From contig NZ_AUIJ01000004.1 of assembly GCF_000423645.1 (NCBI RefSeq), forward strand, positions 62,001-126,000: a stretch of 64,000 nucleotides of DNA. The letters run 5' to 3'. Numbering within the stretch: the first letter of the stretch is position 1; each line of letters opens with the position of its first letter. Under the pieces are notes generated by a model, which was not told the origin of the DNA, did not search any database, and saw only the letters and a list, made by a program, of their open reading frames with translations. Shown piece after piece: positions 1 through 11,781 of the stretch. The translations under genes and the position numbers were made by a program. This stretch comes from Sediminimonas qiaohouensis DSM 21189 (GTDB taxonomy: Bacteria > Pseudomonadota > Alphaproteobacteria > Rhodobacterales > Rhodobacteraceae).

Positions 1-382
1 TGAGAACCTCGATCCCGGCGCTGTCGCTCATGTCGGCCGCGGTCACGGCCCCAGGGCCCTTGGCGTTGATCGTCAGACGCTTGGGGCCTTCGACCTCCAT
101 GCGCAGGGCGATGCCCTTGAGGTTGAGGATGATGTCGGTCACGTCCTCGCGCACGCCTGCGACGCTGGAAAACTCGTGCAGCACGTTGTCCATCTGCACC
201 GAGGTGATCGCGGCGCCTTGCAGCGACGACATCAGAATCCGGCGCAGGGCGTTGCCCAGCGTCAGGCCGAAGCCACGCTCAAGCGGCTCGGCCACGATCG
301 TGGCCTGACGCAATGGATCACTGCCCGGCTGCACCACCAGCTGGCCCGGCTTGATCAATTCTGCCCAATTCTTGTGGATCAT
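1..382 (-). CDS. rpoA: RNA polymerase subunit alpha, N-terminal part (cut by window edge)
   Basis: Encodes the first 127 residues of the RNA polymerase alpha subunit, which dimerises to start assembly of the core enzyme. The visible part is the N-terminal domain: it begins [14 protein letters not shown] and contains the dimerisation motif [20 protein letters not shown], followed by the region that contacts beta. The ATG at 382 has a strong GGAGGGA Shine-Dalgarno. The C-terminal domain lies beyond base 1. It is the last visible gene of the alpha operon after rpsM and rpsK, the usual order in proteobacteria. Identity is secure. Confidence 0.97.
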   Translation of the reverse strand, partial: MIHKNWAELIKPGQLVVQPGSDPLRQATIVAEPLERGFGLTLGNALRRILMSSLQGAAITSVQMDNVLHEFSSVAGVREDVTDIILNLKGIALRMEVEGPKRLTINAKGPGAVTAADMSDSAGIEVL

Positions 383-452
383 GCGTCCCTCCATTCCTGT
401 CCTGTCCCCATGTCCAAAGGCCAGAACGCCCGAGGTTTAATAATGACGGAAT

Positions 453-477
453 GGGGCCGCACGGATTGCGCGGCCCC
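453..477 (-). terminator. GC-rich hairpin between rpsK and rpoA
   Basis: Perfect 8-bp stem (ggggccgc / gcggcccc) with a 9-base loop in the rpsK-rpoA gap. No uninterrupted U-tract follows on the minus strand (the sequence is CATTCCGTCATTATT), so it is more likely an attenuator or processing hairpin than a full terminator. Confidence 0.35.
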
Positions 478-494
478 ACCTCGTATGTGTCCAG

Positions 495-887
495 TCAGAC
501 CCGGCGGCGCTTCGGCGGACGGCAGCCGTTATGCGCAATCGGGGTCACGTCGCGAATCGAAGTAATGTTGAAGCCGACAGCTGCCAGCGCGCGCAGCGCC
601 GACTCGCGGCCCGAACCGGGCCCCTGCACTTCGACTTCAAGTGTCTTGACGCCATGATCCTGCGCCTTCTTGCCGGCATCTTCTGCCGCCAACTGAGCCG
701 CGTACGGGGTCGATTTACGCGACCCCTTGAAGCCCATGGTGCCGGAGGAGGACCACGCAATCGCGTTGCCCTGCACGTCCGAGATCAGGATCTTGGTGTT
801 GTTGAACGAAGAGTTCACATGCGCCACGCCCGTGGCGATGTTCTTTGAGACCTTTTTCTTGGTCCCGCGGCGGGTATCACGTGCCAT
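495..887 (-). CDS. rpsK: 30S ribosomal protein S11
   Basis: Component of the platform of the small ribosomal subunit, next to the mRNA exit path. The 130-residue product has the S11 signature regions: an N-terminal basic stretch ([12 protein letters not shown]), the central [18 protein letters not shown] segment, the [17 protein letters not shown] segment, and the basic end [11 protein letters not shown]. The length is normal. It follows rpsM after 15 bp in the alpha operon, and rpoA follows it after a 112-bp gap that contains a hairpin. Confidence 0.98.
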   Translation of the reverse strand: MARDTRRGTKKKVSKNIATGVAHVNSSFNNTKILISDVQGNAIAWSSSGTMGFKGSRKSTPYAAQLAAEDAGKKAQDHGVKTLEVEVQGPGSGRESALRALAAVGFNITSIRDVTPIAHNGCRPPKRRRV

Positions 888-902
888 TGACTGCGTCCTC
901 CC

Positions 903-1271
903 TTATTTCTTCTTGCCAGCAATGGCCTTTGCGGGGCCCTTGCGTGTGCGAGCGTTGGTATGCGTGCGCTGGCCGTGCACGGGGAGGTTGCGGCGATGGC
1001 GCAGGCCGCGGTAGCAGCCCAGGTCCATCAGGCGCTTGACGTTCATCTGCCGCTCGCGGCGCAGATCGCCTTCAACGGTATAGTTCGCGTCGATATGTTC
1101 GCGGATGGCCATGACTTCGGAATCCGACAGTTCGTTCACACGGCGCGCCTGATCGACGCTGAGCGCCTCACAGATGTCACGAGCCGAAGAAGGGCCAATT
1201 CCGGTGATGTAGGTCAGTGCGATCGGGACCCGCTTGTGGGTCGGGATGTTCACGCCGGCAATACGTGCCAC
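903..1271 (-). CDS. rpsM: 30S ribosomal protein S13
   Basis: S13 lies in the head of the small subunit and contacts the P-site tRNA and the large-subunit bridge. The product is 122 residues, starting (V/M)[14 protein letters not shown] and ending in the usual basic tail with [16 protein letters not shown]. The start is a GTG at 1271, chosen because it matches the family N-terminus exactly and has GAAAGGAA about 8 bp upstream. The open frame runs 23 codons further up, but that stretch has no S13 similarity. It begins the rpsM-rpsK-rpoA block, downstream of a terminator that follows adk. Confidence 0.97.
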   Translation of the reverse strand: MARIAGVNIPTHKRVPIALTYITGIGPSSARDICEALSVDQARRVNELSDSEVMAIREHIDANYTVEGDLRRERQMNVKRLMDLGCYRGLRHRRNLPVHGQRTHTNARTRKGPAKAIAGKKK

Positions 1272-1438
1272 GATATACGTTCCTTTCGTTGCGGTTCCGT
1301 AGTTCCAGAACCTTTTTTCACAACGGTGACCCGCGGGCATTCACGCCAACGGGCCGCAGCTGATTGAGGTAATATGATTCCCGGACGGGATATGCCCACC
1401 AGAATCAAATCGCGATACAGACTGCGGTGCGTATGAGC

Positions 1439-1464
1439 AAAAAGCCGGGGCGTCAAGCCCCGGC
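1439..1464 (-). terminator. Rho-independent terminator after adk
   Basis: On the minus strand an 8-bp perfect stem (gccggggc / gccccggc, 5-base loop) is followed by TTTTT. It sits about 60 bp past the adk stop and about 170 bp before rpsM. It implies partial termination after adk and a separate promoter for rpsM-rpsK-rpoA in 1272-1438. Confidence 0.8.
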
Positions 1465-1524
1465 CGTGCCGTTTTTGCGCAATAACATGCTCGCCCTCCG
1501 ATATGGGGCGTTAACCGCGTTGGT

Positions 1525-2162
1525 TCAGTCCAGAACCGACGCGATGGAGGCGCGCACGTCATCGATATCGGCCAAGCCGTCAACCGTGTGCAGCTGCCCC
1601 TTGGCATAGTAATAGCCGATCAGCGGCGAGGTCTTCTTGTAGTATTCCATCAGCCGCTGCCGAAGGCTTTCCTCGTTGTCATCGGCGCGCTGCTTCATGT
1701 TGCTGGCGCCGCAATTGTCGCACACGCCTTCGACCTTTGGGCGCTTGGTGACGTTGTGATAAACCTCGCCGCACTCGCCGCAGCTGTAGCGCCCGGTGAT
1801 CCGCTCGACCAACGCGGCGTCATCCACCTGCATCTCGATCACGGCATCGAGGCTCTGCCCCGTGCTTTCCATCAGGTCGGCCAATGCATCGGCCTGCGCC
1901 AGGGTGCGCGGGAAACCGTCAAAAATGAAGCCGCCCTTGCTGTCGCCCTCAAGTTTTTCACGGATCAGGCCGATCACGATATCGTCGGTCACCAGATCGC
2001 CACGCGCCATGACCTCGGCAACTTTGTTGCCCATTTCCGTGCCGCTGTCCTTGGCCTCGCGCAGCATGTCGCCGGTGCTTAGCTGGATCATGTCGCGGGT
2101 GTCGACCAAGTGGCGGGCCTGCGTGCCCTTACCGGCCCCGGGGGGGCCAAGGAGTATGATAT

Positions 2163-2166
<4 letters not shown>
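1525..2166 (-). CDS. adk: Adenylate kinase, zinc-lid form
   Basis: Interconverts ATP + AMP and 2 ADP in the cytoplasm. The 213-residue product begins with the Walker A loop [11 protein letters not shown] (residues 7-17) and carries the AMP-binding motifs STGDMLR and FDGFPRT. It has a long LID with two CxxC pairs (SCGECGEVY and VCDNCGASN), which is the zinc-binding form. The length is normal for the long type. Its ATG overlaps the secY stop by 4 bases (ATGA), indicating translational coupling. Location inside the ribosomal cluster between secY and rpsM is typical of alphaproteobacteria. Confidence 0.97.
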
Positions 2167-3533
<1,367 letters not shown>

Positions 3534-3643
3534 GCGGGTCTCTTTCATGTGACAACGCCGCCAGAGCGGTTTTCCGGCTCAGGCGGCGTTCATGGAAAAC
3601 TGTGGGTATATGTAAGCGGCGCGGGGGCCGCTCACAACCCGTT

Positions 3644-4117
3644 TCATTCAGCCGCCGGAGCCGCCGCAACCTTGAGCGCACCGCCAGCCTTCTCCACCGC
3701 TTCAACGGCAGAGCGCGATGCGCCGGTAACGTCCAGCGTGACCTTGGCCGAGAAATCACCCTTGGCAAGGATGCGCACGCCGTCGAGCTTGCGCCGCACG
3801 AGGCCGGAATCCACCAGGACATCCTCGGTGATAGGGGATTTCGCGTCAATCTTGCCGGCGTCGATAAACTTCTGCACCAGGCCGAGGTTCACCACGGCAT
3901 ATTTCTTGCGGCCGGGGTTGTTGAAGCCACGTTTCGGCAGGCGTTGATAGAGCGGCATCTGGCCACCCTCGTAGCCCTTGATGGCCACACCCGAACGGGA
4001 TTTCTGGCCCTTGATACCACGGCCACCCATCTTGCCGGTGCCGGAGCCGGGGCCACGGCCAACGCGCTTGCGTTTCTTGGTGGCGCCGTCGTTATCGCGC
4101 AGTTCATTGAGTTTCAT
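3644..4117 (-). CDS. rplO: 50S ribosomal protein L15
   Basis: Large-subunit assembly protein that binds 23S rRNA. The 157-residue product has the usual basic, glycine-rich N-terminal half ([20 protein letters not shown]) and the later [13 protein letters not shown] motif. The start at 4117 gives the family N-terminus [12 protein letters not shown] and has AAGGAGA upstream; the open frame continues further up, but without similarity. It is separated from rpmD by 267 bp containing a strong terminator, so it probably begins its own transcript with secY and adk. Confidence 0.97.
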   Translation of the reverse strand: MKLNELRDNDGATKKRKRVGRGPGSGTGKMGGRGIKGQKSRSGVAIKGYEGGQMPLYQRLPKRGFNNPGRKKYAVVNLGLVQKFIDAGKIDAKSPITEDVLVDSGLVRRKLDGVRILAKGDFSAKVTLDVTGASRSAVEAVEKAGGALKVAAAPAAE

Positions 4118-4316
4118 GTCGCTTCTCCTTGTGCCGGATGCGGCCCCCAGCGACGGGAGCGGCCGAACGCGGCGTTGCAGTGTCGAGTCGCGGCCCATTG
4201 AGGCCACCGGGCGCATATAGACGGGATGGCAGCGCGGTTCAAGTGGCGAGTATACGCCACGGCCGAAACGGCCGATTCATGCAGGTCCGTGGCACATCTG
4301 GCGCCGCCCGGAATGC

Positions 4317-4343
4317 AAAACGCCCCTGCCAATAGCAGGGGCG
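4317..4343 (-). terminator. Rho-independent terminator between rpmD and rplO
   Basis: Minus-strand stem of 9 bp (cgcccctgc / gcaggggcg) with a 5-base loop, followed by TTTT. It lies about 40 bp past the rpmD stop inside the spc operon. A promoter for rplO-secY-adk is expected in 4118-4316, but I could not place its boxes with confidence. Confidence 0.8.
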
Positions 4344-4384
4344 CTTCGAATTGGTGATCAGTGGGCACAGAACCCACTCATGCC

Positions 4385-4573
4385 TCAGCCGCGCTCTTCG
4401 ATGATCTCGACCATGTGCGGGATCTTGGCGATCATGCCGCGCACGGCAGGGGTATCTTCCAGCTCACGGGTCTTGTGCATCTTGTTCAGCCCCAGGCCGA
4501 TCAGCGTCTGGCGCTGCTTTTCGGGGCGACGGATCGGCGAGCCGATCTGCTTGACCACTATGGTTTTTGCCAT
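4385..4573 (-). CDS. rpmD: 50S ribosomal protein L30
   Basis: Small large-subunit protein of 62 residues. It shows the L30 pattern: [17 protein letters not shown] at the N-terminus, then [20 protein letters not shown] and the [10 protein letters not shown] end. It follows rpsE after 12 bp and is the last gene before a terminator within the spc operon. Confidence 0.96.
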   Translation of the reverse strand: MAKTIVVKQIGSPIRRPEKQRQTLIGLGLNKMHKTRELEDTPAVRGMIAKIPHMVEIIEERG

Positions 4574-4585
4574 TGCTCCGTCTCC

Positions 4586-5158
4586 TTACGCTTCTGCGCT
4601 CTCGGCCGGGGCCGATGCGGGTGCGTCATCCTTGTGCAGGATGTCCGACACCTTCTTGCCACGGCGCTGAGCCACATTGCGCGGGCTGGATTCTTTCTTC
4701 AGGCCGTCCAGCGTTGCGCGGATCATGTTGTAGGGGTTCTGCGTGCCGGTCGATTTGGACACGACGTCCTTCACACCCAGCATCTCGAACACGGCGCGCA
4801 TCGGGCCGCCCGCAATGATCCCGGTCCCTTCCGGTGCGGTGCGCATCACGACCTTGCCGGCACCGTGGCGCCCTTCCATGTCGTGGTGCAGGGTCCGGCC
4901 CTCGCGCAGCGGCACGCGGATCATCTGGCGCTTGGCTTGCTCGGTGGCCTTGCGGATCGCCTCGGGAACTTCCTTGGCCTTCCCCTTGCCAAAGCCAACG
5001 CGGCCTTTTTGGTCGCCTACGACGACCAGCGCGGCAAAGCCAAAGCGCTTACCGCCCTTGACGGTCTTCGACACGCGGTTGATCGCCACGAGACGATCGG
5101 CGAATTCCGGCGCCTCATCGCGGTTGCGACGGTCGCGGCGGTTATCTTCTCTTGCCAT
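4586..5158 (-). CDS. rpsE: 30S ribosomal protein S5
   Basis: Small-subunit protein involved in decoding fidelity and mRNA unwinding. The 190-residue product has the S5 double-stranded RNA-binding region ([18 protein letters not shown], about residues 22-39) and the C-terminal domain with [20 protein letters not shown] tail ending in an Ala/Pro/Glu-rich stretch ([12 protein letters not shown]) extends slightly past E. coli S5, as often seen in this order. It sits between rplR and rpmD with 12-bp gaps. Confidence 0.97.
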   Translation of the reverse strand: MAREDNRRDRRNRDEAPEFADRLVAINRVSKTVKGGKRFGFAALVVVGDQKGRVGFGKGKAKEVPEAIRKATEQAKRQMIRVPLREGRTLHHDMEGRHGAGKVVMRTAPEGTGIIAGGPMRAVFEMLGVKDVVSKSTGTQNPYNMIRATLDGLKKESSPRNVAQRRGKKVSDILHKDDAPASAPAESAEA

Positions 5159-5170
5159 TTCGTCGTCTCC

Positions 5171-5530
5171 TTAGAACTTGAGGCCAGATTCACGCGCAGC
5201 GTCGGCCAGGGCCTTCACTTTGCCGTGAAAGAGGAAACCACCACGATCGAAGTAACAATCTTCGACACCGGCCTTTTTCGCACGCTCTGCGATCGCCGCG
5301 CCAACCTTGGCGGCTGCCTCGACATTGTTCTTGCCGGGGATGCCAAGGGCCTTTTCCTGCGACGAAGCCGCAGCCAAGGTCACGCCTTTGACGTCGTCGA
5401 TCAGCTGTACGCTGATGTTCTTGTTGCTGCGATGCACCGACAGGCGCGCGCGCCCGGCATTCGCCTTGCGCAGTTTGTTCCGAACGCGCAAGCGGCGCTT
5501 CAGAAACAGGGTTCTTTTGCTGTTTGCCAT
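5171..5530 (-). CDS. rplR: 50S ribosomal protein L18
   Basis: Binds 5S rRNA and links it to the large subunit. The product has 119 residues, with the basic N-terminus ([18 protein letters not shown]), the [18 protein letters not shown] strand region and the terminal [20 protein letters not shown] motif. Length and order (rplF-rplR-rpsE) are canonical. Confidence 0.97.
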   Translation of the reverse strand: MANSKRTLFLKRRLRVRNKLRKANAGRARLSVHRSNKNISVQLIDDVKGVTLAAASSQEKALGIPGKNNVEAAAKVGAAIAERAKKAGVEDCYFDRGGFLFHGKVKALADAARESGLKF

Positions 5531-5541
5531 CTTTTGCGTCC

Positions 5542-6075
5542 TTACTTCTTCTTGCCTTCCTTACGGAAGACGTACTCGCCCTTGTACTTGATGCCTTTGC
5601 CCTTGTAGGGTTCGGGCTCGCGCCAGCCGCGGATTTTCGCCGCAACCTGACCGACAAGCTGCACATCGTCGCCCTCGATCATCACCTCGGTCTGCTTGGG
5701 GCAGGTGATGGTGACGCCCTCGGGCACTTCGAAGTTGACGTCGTGGCTGTAGCCGAGCGACAGCTTCAGGGTGTTGCCCTGCATCTGTGCACGGTAGCCA
5801 ACGCCGGTCAGCTCAAGCTCTTTCTTGAAGCCGGTGGTCACGCCGGTGACCATGTTGGCCACCATGGTGCGCGACATGCCCCACTGCTGCAGCGCGCGCT
5901 TGGACTTGCCGCGCGGCTTCACGGTGATGACATTGTCCTCGAGCGTGATGGTCACGTCGTCGGTTGCATTGAAGGTGTGAGCGCCCTTCGGGCCCTTCAC
6001 TTCGACGGTCTGGCCGGACACAGAGGCGGTTACGCCTGCGGGCAGCTCGACCGGTCTTTTGCCAATACGAGACAT
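5542..6075 (-). CDS. rplF: 50S ribosomal protein L6
   Basis: Large-subunit protein near the factor-binding site. The 177-residue product carries the N-terminal [15 protein letters not shown], two L6 repeat domains and the C-terminal signature [20 protein letters not shown]. Normal length. Between rpsH and rplR with gaps of 11 bp on each side, consistent with one transcript. Confidence 0.97.
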   Translation of the reverse strand: MSRIGKRPVELPAGVTASVSGQTVEVKGPKGAHTFNATDDVTITLEDNVITVKPRGKSKRALQQWGMSRTMVANMVTGVTTGFKKELELTGVGYRAQMQGNTLKLSLGYSHDVNFEVPEGVTITCPKQTEVMIEGDDVQLVGQVAAKIRGWREPEPYKGKGIKYKGEYVFRKEGKKK

Positions 6076-6086
6076 TGCCTTCCTCC

Positions 6087-6479
6087 TTAAAAGACCGTGC
6101 AGAGCACTTCACCGCCAACATTGGCGGTACGCGCTGCTGCATCCGACATCACACCCTTGGGTGTGCTGACAATCGACACGCCCAGGCCCTGACGGACCGA
6201 CGGGATGTCCTTGACGCCCATGTAAACGCGGCGGCCAGGGGTCGAGACCCGCTTCAGCTCGCGAATGACGGGGGTGCCATCGAAGTACTTGAGGCTAATT
6301 TCAAGCGTCGGGTGCCCCTTGGCATCCGTGCCCTTGTCGTAGCCGCGGATATAACCCTCGTCCGCAAGCACATCCAGAACCCACGCACGCAGCTTGGAGG
6401 CCGGGGTGGACACGACGGACTTGCCGCGCATCTGGCTGTTGCGGATACGGGTGAGCATATCGCCGATAGGATCGTTCAT
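6087..6479 (-). CDS. rpsH: 30S ribosomal protein S8
   Basis: Primary 16S rRNA-binding protein, and in E. coli the translational repressor of the spc operon (known for the family, not visible here). The product has 130 residues with [16 protein letters not shown] at the start and the C-terminal [20 protein letters not shown] motif. Gene order rpsN-rpsH-rplF is canonical. Confidence 0.97.
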   Translation of the reverse strand: MNDPIGDMLTRIRNSQMRGKSVVSTPASKLRAWVLDVLADEGYIRGYDKGTDAKGHPTLEISLKYFDGTPVIRELKRVSTPGRRVYMGVKDIPSVRQGLGVSIVSTPKGVMSDAAARTANVGGEVLCTVF

Positions 6480-6492
6480 ATCACTCTCTCCC

Positions 6493-6798
6493 TTACCAGC
6501 TCGATTTCACCAGACCGGGGATCTGACCGATCGAGCCGAGATCCCGCATCGCGATCCGGGACACCTTTAGCTTACGGTAGTAAGCATGGGGCCGGCCGGA
6601 CAACTGGCAGCGGTTGTGAAGGCGGACGGCCGAGCTGTTGCGCGGCAGTTTCGCCAGTTTCAGGGAGGCGCGGAAGCGCTCTTCCATCGGCTTGGATTCG
6701 TCGTTGACGATCTCTTTCAACGCGGCGCGCTTGGCGGCGTATTTCGCCACCATTCTTTCGCGCTTCTTCTCGCGTTCGATCATTGCTTTCTTGGCCAT
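6493..6798 (-). CDS. rpsN: 30S ribosomal protein S14 (zinc-independent form)
   Basis: Small-subunit head protein. The 101-residue product is the long form without the CxxC zinc motifs: it starts [17 protein letters not shown] and ends with the S14 signature [19 protein letters not shown] and PGLVKSSW. Located between rplE and rpsH in the spc operon. Confidence 0.97.
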   Translation of the reverse strand: MAKKAMIEREKKRERMVAKYAAKRAALKEIVNDESKPMEERFRASLKLAKLPRNSSAVRLHNRCQLSGRPHAYYRKLKVSRIAMRDLGSIGQIPGLVKSSW

Positions 6799-6817
6799 AA
6801 TTCTCTCTCCCGCGGCT

Positions 6818-7381
6818 TCAGCTGTTGAAGGGCATGTTGAAGTGCTTCAACAGCGCCTTGGCTTCCGCGTCGGTTTTCGCGGTGGTGGCAATCACGATGT
6901 CCAGCCCCCAGTTTTCTTCGATCTTGTCGAAGTTCACCTCGGGAAAGACGATGATCTCTTTCAGGCCGGTGGCGTAGTTGCCATTGCCGTCAAAGCTCTT
7001 GCCCGACACACCGCGGAAGTCGCGGATGCGGGGCATTGCGATCGTGATCAAACGGTCGAGGAATTCATACATGCGGGCACCGCGCAGGGTGACCTTGGCC
7101 CCCATCGGCATGCCCTCACGCACGCGGAAACCCGCGATCGAGTTCTTGGCCAAAGTCGTGACCGCGCGCTGACCGGCGATGATCGACAGCTCTTCAACGG
7201 CCGACTTGGCCTTCTTACTGTCTTTCACGGCCTCGGAGCCGCAGCCGATGTTCAGCACGATCTTGTCGAGACGGGGAATTTCCATCTCGTTCTTGTAGCC
7301 GAATTCTTCTTTCAGCGCGGCGCGCACCGTCTGGTCGTAGAGGCTGCGCAGGCGCGGGGTGTAGCTCGCGTTATCAAGCAT
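6818..7381 (-). CDS. rplE: 50S ribosomal protein L5
   Basis: Binds 5S rRNA and contacts the P-site tRNA. The product has 187 residues, with the signature [16 protein letters not shown] near residue 36 and the later [16 protein letters not shown] and FPEVNFDKI segments. The start codon lies inside the end of rplX (8-base overlap), so translation is probably coupled. Confidence 0.97.
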   Translation of the reverse strand: MLDNASYTPRLRSLYDQTVRAALKEEFGYKNEMEIPRLDKIVLNIGCGSEAVKDSKKAKSAVEELSIIAGQRAVTTLAKNSIAGFRVREGMPMGAKVTLRGARMYEFLDRLITIAMPRIRDFRGVSGKSFDGNGNYATGLKEIIVFPEVNFDKIEENWGLDIVIATTAKTDAEAKALLKHFNMPFNS

Positions 7382-7685
7382 CGATCACGTCCCCCGTGGT
7401 TTTGGCGAAACGCACCTTCTTGTCGCCTTCCATGCGGAAGCCGACGCGCGTGGGTTTGCCGTTCTTGTCCACAATCGCCAGGTTGCTCAGGTCGATGGGC
7501 ATCGCCTGCGGAATACGTCCGCCCTGGCTGGTTTGGCTCTGGCGGGTGTGGCGGATAGCGGTGTTCGCGCCGTCCACGATGGCCTTGCCGGCCTTGGGAT
7601 CGACGCTCGAGATGGTGCCCTGCTTGCCCTTGTCCTTGCCGGCAAGAACGACAACCTTGTCACCCTTTTTCAGTTTGGCAGCCAT
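7374..7685 (-). CDS. rplX: 50S ribosomal protein L24
   Basis: Assembly-initiator protein of the large subunit. The 103-residue product has the KOW motif ([20 protein letters not shown], residues 6-25) that defines L24, and a normal C-terminal part ending [11 protein letters not shown]. It overlaps the start of rplE by 8 bases and follows rplN after a single base. Confidence 0.97.
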   Translation of the reverse strand: MAAKLKKGDKVVVLAGKDKGKQGTISSVDPKAGKAIVDGANTAIRHTRQSQTSQGGRIPQAMPIDLSNLAIVDKNGKPTRVGFRMEGDKKVRFAKTTGDVIDA

Positions 7686-7686
7686 C

Positions 7687-8055
7687 TTACAGCACCTCCG
7701 GGGCGAGCGAGATGATTTTCATGAAGTTCTTGGCGCGCAGCTCACGCACAACGGGCCCGAAGATACGGGTGCCGACCGGCTCGTTGTTGTTGTTGAGGAT
7801 CACGGCGGCGTTCCGGTCGAACCGGATCGCGGTGCCGTCTTCGCGGCGAACTTCCTTGGCGGTGCGCACGACGACGGCCTTGCGGACATCGCCCTTCTTC
7901 ACGCGGCCGCGCGGAATGGCCTCTTTCACCGAGACGACGATGATATCGCCGACCGATGCGTAGCGGCGATGAGAGCCGCCGAGGACCTTGATGCACTGAA
8001 CCCGGCGGGCGCCGGAGTTGTCAGCGACATCCAGATTGGTCTGCATCTGGATCAT
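7687..8055 (-). CDS. rplN: 50S ribosomal protein L14
   Basis: Large-subunit protein at the intersubunit bridge. The product has 122 residues, beginning [20 protein letters not shown] and carrying the signature [12 protein letters not shown]-like region and [13 protein letters not shown] near the end. Length is exact for the family. A 99-bp gap with a terminator-like hairpin separates it from rpsQ upstream. Confidence 0.97.
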   Translation of the reverse strand: MIQMQTNLDVADNSGARRVQCIKVLGGSHRRYASVGDIIVVSVKEAIPRGRVKKGDVRKAVVVRTAKEVRREDGTAIRFDRNAAVILNNNNEPVGTRIFGPVVRELRAKNFMKIISLAPEVL

Positions 8056-8111
8056 TTGGTTTCTCCCGACCTTTGGGGGGGCGTTCTTGCCCGTTTCCCC
8101 AGGGTTTCGAT

Positions 8112-8133
8112 AAAACCGGAATGTAATATCCGG
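8112..8133 (-). terminator. Weak terminator-like hairpin between rpsQ and rplN
   Basis: On the minus strand a short stem (ccgga / tccgg) with an 8-base loop is followed by TTTTAT. The stem is only 5 bp, so termination would be partial at best. Confidence 0.35.
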
Positions 8134-8154
8134 CTGATAACGCGCGCGGCGCTA

Positions 8155-8385
8155 TCAGGCTTCGATCACTTCCCAGCGTTTCGATTTCGATTTAGGTGAG
8201 CATTCGATGATGCGCACGCTGTCACCAACCTTGAAGGTGTTGGCCTCATCATGGGCCCGGTACTTCTTGGATTTACGGATCGTCTTTTTCAGAACAGGGT
8301 GCGTGAAGCGGCGTTCGACCGAGACCGTTACGGACTGCGGGTTGGAATCGCTGGTCACGGTGCCCTGGAGGATACGTTTGGGCAT
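8155..8385 (-). CDS. rpsQ: 30S ribosomal protein S17
   Basis: Primary 16S rRNA-binding OB-fold protein of 76 residues. Starts [13 protein letters not shown] and contains the family pattern [20 protein letters not shown] and [17 protein letters not shown]. It follows rpmC after 3 bp, in the usual rplP-rpmC-rpsQ order. Confidence 0.97.
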   Translation of the reverse strand: MPKRILQGTVTSDSNPQSVTVSVERRFTHPVLKKTIRKSKKYRAHDEANTFKVGDSVRIIECSPKSKSKRWEVIEA

Positions 8386-8388
8386 CTA

Positions 8389-8601
8389 TCAGGCTCCTTG
8401 CTCTGCGGCCGCACCAACGGCCTTTTGGTTCAGCACGGTTTTCACACGCGCGACATCACGGCGAACCGCCTTGATACGGGCGGTCGTCTCGAGCTGCCCC
8501 GTGGCCTGTTGAAAGCGCAGGTTGAATGCTTCTTTCTTCAGGGCCGCCAGATCCTCACGGAGCTGATCGGGTGTTTTTTGGTGTAGTTCCTGGGCGTTCA
8601 T
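8389..8601 (-). CDS. rpmC: 50S ribosomal protein L29
   Basis: Large-subunit protein at the exit-tunnel rim that helps recruit the signal recognition particle and trigger factor. The 70-residue product has the two-helix pattern [19 protein letters not shown] and [19 protein letters not shown] 90-bp gap with a hairpin precedes it. Confidence 0.96.
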   Translation of the reverse strand: MNAQELHQKTPDQLREDLAALKKEAFNLRFQQATGQLETTARIKAVRRDVARVKTVLNQKAVGAAAEQGA

Positions 8602-8651
8602 CGCCAGTTCCTTCCATCAGAAGTCGCCGGACACGCCGGCGCTTTTCCAAC

Positions 8652-8683
8652 AAAACGAACCCCCGAACGGCTTCCGGGGGTCC
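8652..8683 (-). terminator. Terminator-like hairpin between rplP and rpmC
   Basis: Minus-strand stem acccccg / cgggggt (7 bp, about 9-base loop) followed by TCGTTTTG. It lies within the 90-bp gap between two genes that are normally co-transcribed, so partial termination or attenuation is more likely than a hard stop. Confidence 0.5.
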
Positions 8684-8691
8684 GAAAATTC

Positions 8692-9105
8692 TTACCAGTC
8701 CTCGCGGACCACGATGCGGGTCTTGATCGGCAACTTCATCGCGGCGAGGCGGAGTGCCTCCTTTGCCACAGATTCGTCCACCCCGTCAATCTCAAACATG
8801 ATCCGGCCAGGTTTGACCTTGGCCGCCCAGAAATCGACCGAGCCCTTACCCTTACCCATACGAACCTCGGTAGGTTTCGAGGTCACGGGGGTGTCGGGGA
8901 AGATACGGATCCAGACACGGCCCTGGCGCTTCATGTGGCGCGTCATCGCGCGGCGAGCCGCCTCGATCTGACGTGCCGTGATCCGCTCGGGTTGCGTGGC
9001 CTTCAGGCCATAGGTGCCGAAGTTGAGATCGCTACCGCCCTTGGCCAGGCCGTGAATGCGGCCCTTATGCTGCTTGCGGTATTTCGTGCGCTTTGGTTGA
9101 AGCAT
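8692..9105 (-). CDS. rplP: 50S ribosomal protein L16
   Basis: Large-subunit protein near the A-site, needed for aminoacyl-tRNA positioning. The 137-residue product begins [17 protein letters not shown] and carries the signatures [16 protein letters not shown] and [18 protein letters not shown]. Normal length. It follows rpsC after 13 bp. Confidence 0.97.
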   Translation of the reverse strand: MLQPKRTKYRKQHKGRIHGLAKGGSDLNFGTYGLKATQPERITARQIEAARRAMTRHMKRQGRVWIRIFPDTPVTSKPTEVRMGKGKGSVDFWAAKVKPGRIMFEIDGVDESVAKEALRLAAMKLPIKTRIVVREDW

Positions 9106-9118
9106 CTGTCATTCCTCC

Positions 9119-9826
9119 TTAGCGGCGGCCGCCGGCGCCACGGGGCGCGGGACCATCCTGGAGTTCCTGTGCCTTGCGGTCGCGTGCGCTCGGGTCATGT
9201 TCCATGATCTCGCCTTTGAAGATCCAGACCTTGATCCCGATGATCCCGTAGGCGGTGGACGCCTCGGAATGCGCGTAATCGATGTCGGCACGCAAGGTAT
9301 GCAGGGGCACGCGGCCCTCGCGGTACCATTCGGTCCGCGCGATCTCGGCGCCGCCAAGGCGGCCCGCGACGTTGACGCGGATACCAAGCGCGCCCATGCG
9401 CATGGCGTTCTGCACGGCACGCTTCATGGCGCGGCGAAACGAAACGCGGCGCTCAAGCTGCTGCGCGATGCTTTCACCAACAAGGGCGGCGTCCAGCTCG
9501 GGCTTGCGAACCTCAACGATGTTGAGGTGCAATTCGCTTGCCGTCATCGCCGCCAGCTTCTTGCGCAGCGTCTCGATGTCCGCGCCTTTCTTGCCGATGA
9601 TGACACCGGGGCGCGCGGCATGGATCGTGACGCGGCACTTCTTGTGCGGACGCTCGATGATGACGCGGCTGATCCCGGCCTGCTTGGCCTCTTTCTTGAT
9701 GAAATCCCGGATTCTGAGATCTTCCAGCAGAAGATCGCCATAATCCTTCGTGTCGGCGTACCAGCGGCTATCCCAGGTGCGGTTGACCTGAAGACGCATG
9801 CCGATCGGATTGATTTTCTGACCCAT
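9119..9826 (-). CDS. rpsC: 30S ribosomal protein S3
   Basis: Small-subunit protein at the mRNA entry site. The product has 235 residues: an N-terminal [13 protein letters not shown], a KH domain with [18 protein letters not shown] around residue 72, and the C-terminal S3 domain ([20 protein letters not shown]). The tail ends in an Arg/Ala/Gly-rich stretch. Its ATG shares one base with the rplV stop (TAATG), suggesting coupling. Confidence 0.97.
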   Translation of the reverse strand: MGQKINPIGMRLQVNRTWDSRWYADTKDYGDLLLEDLRIRDFIKKEAKQAGISRVIIERPHKKCRVTIHAARPGVIIGKKGADIETLRKKLAAMTASELHLNIVEVRKPELDAALVGESIAQQLERRVSFRRAMKRAVQNAMRMGALGIRVNVAGRLGGAEIARTEWYREGRVPLHTLRADIDYAHSEASTAYGIIGIKVWIFKGEIMEHDPSARDRKAQELQDGPAPRGAGGRR

Positions 9827-10206
9827 TAGGCTTGCTCCTCAACTTGACGCACCTTGATGGTAAGCTCCGAGAACGGCTTCATGATCTTGCCGAACCGGCC
9901 ACGGGCACGCGGGCGACCGCGCTTCATGACCAGGTTCTTGCCAACATAGGCCTCGGCCACGATCAGCTCGTCGACATCGAGGTCATGATTGTTCTCGGCA
10001 TTGGCGATGGCCGACTGAAGGCACTTGCGCACGTCTTCCGAGATGCGCTTTTTCGAAAACGCCAGGTCGGTCAGCGCTTGGTCCACCTTCTTGCCGCGGA
10101 TCATCGCCGCCACCAGGTTCAGCTTTTGCGGGCTTGTGCGAAGCATGCGCAATTTTGCCATAGCTTCGTTGTCGGCCACGCGGCGGGGGTTCTTTTCCTT
10201 GCCCAT
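9826..10206 (-). CDS. rplV: 50S ribosomal protein L22
   Basis: Large-subunit protein whose loop lines the exit tunnel. The 126-residue product has the L22 pattern [36 protein letters not shown] and the end [20 protein letters not shown]. It lies between rpsS (3 bp upstream) and rpsC (1-base overlap). Confidence 0.97.
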   Translation of the reverse strand: MGKEKNPRRVADNEAMAKLRMLRTSPQKLNLVAAMIRGKKVDQALTDLAFSKKRISEDVRKCLQSAIANAENNHDLDVDELIVAEAYVGKNLVMKRGRPRARGRFGKIMKPFSELTIKVRQVEEQA

Positions 10207-10209
10207 GAC

Positions 10210-10488
10210 TTACTTCCGCTTCGCTTTCTTGTCGGCGGCATGACCATAATAGGTACGGGTCGGTGAATACTCACCGAACTTCTGACCGATCATGTCTTCC
10301 GTGACGTTGACAGGGATATGCTTCTTGCCGTTGTAGACGCCGAACGTCAGCCCAACGAACTGAGGCAGGATGGTCGAGCGACGCGACCAGATCTTGATCA
10401 CCTCGTTACGACCCGATTCGCGCGACGCTTCGGCTTTCTTAAGCACGTAAGAGTCGACAAAGGGGCCTTTCCAAACAGAACGAGCCAT
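10210..10488 (-). CDS. rpsS: 30S ribosomal protein S19
   Basis: Small-subunit head protein of 92 residues that pairs with S13. Contains the family pattern [18 protein letters not shown], then [20 protein letters not shown] and the end [20 protein letters not shown]. Between rplB and rplV with 3-bp gaps. Confidence 0.97.
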   Translation of the reverse strand: MARSVWKGPFVDSYVLKKAEASRESGRNEVIKIWSRRSTILPQFVGLTFGVYNGKKHIPVNVTEDMIGQKFGEYSPTRTYYGHAADKKAKRK

Positions 10489-10491
10489 GGA

Positions 10492-11334
<843 letters not shown>

Positions 11335-11432
11335 GCTTTCTGTCTTCCGTTTGCTATGAGGCGGCCGTGCCGCCCGATTTTCAGGCCCCCTTGGGTGCCC
11401 GGGATATAGGGCCCCTTTCGGGTCCCCGACTG

Positions 11433-11465
11433 AAAAGTCATGGCCCCGGCAGCACCGGGGCCATG
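11433..11465 (-). terminator. Strong hairpin between rplW and rplB
   Basis: Perfect 11-bp stem (catggccccgg / ccggggccatg) with a 5-base loop, followed on the minus strand by ACTTTTC. It stands about 20 bp past the rplW stop, inside the S10 operon. Confidence 0.65.
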
Positions 11466-11484
11466 ATGGATTCGCGGCTACCTA

Positions 11485-11781
11485 TCAGAGACCCGTGGTC
11501 ACGTCGATAGTGTTTCCCTCTTCGAGGGTAACATAAGCCTTTTTGACATCCTTGCGCCGGCCCGCTTGACCGCGGAAGCGCTTGGTTTTGCCCTTGGTGA
11601 TCGTGGTGTTCACCGCCTTGACCTTGACACCAAAGAGTTCCTCGACGGCCTCCTTGATCTGCGGCTTGTTGGCGTCGATCGCCACTTCGAACACAACCGC
11701 ACCGGCTTCCGAGGCCATGGTGGCCTTTTCGGTGATGACCGGCTGGCGGATCACATCGTAATGTTCTGGCTTAGCGCTCAT
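11485..11781 (-). CDS. rplW: 50S ribosomal protein L23
   Basis: Exit-tunnel protein that docks trigger factor and SRP. The 98-residue product has [16 protein letters not shown] near the start, then [20 protein letters not shown] and the basic [20 protein letters not shown] segment. Its ATG overlaps the rplD stop by 4 bases. Confidence 0.97.
   Translation of the reverse strand: MSAKPEHYDVIRQPVITEKATMASEAGAVVFEVAIDANKPQIKEAVEELFGVKVKAVNTTITKGKTKRFRGQAGRRKDVKKAYVTLEEGNTIDVTTGL

Noticed and set aside
1272-1438. Promoter boxes for rpsM
   Set aside because: A promoter is expected after the adk terminator, but no -35/-10 pair with good spacing could be supported by eye.
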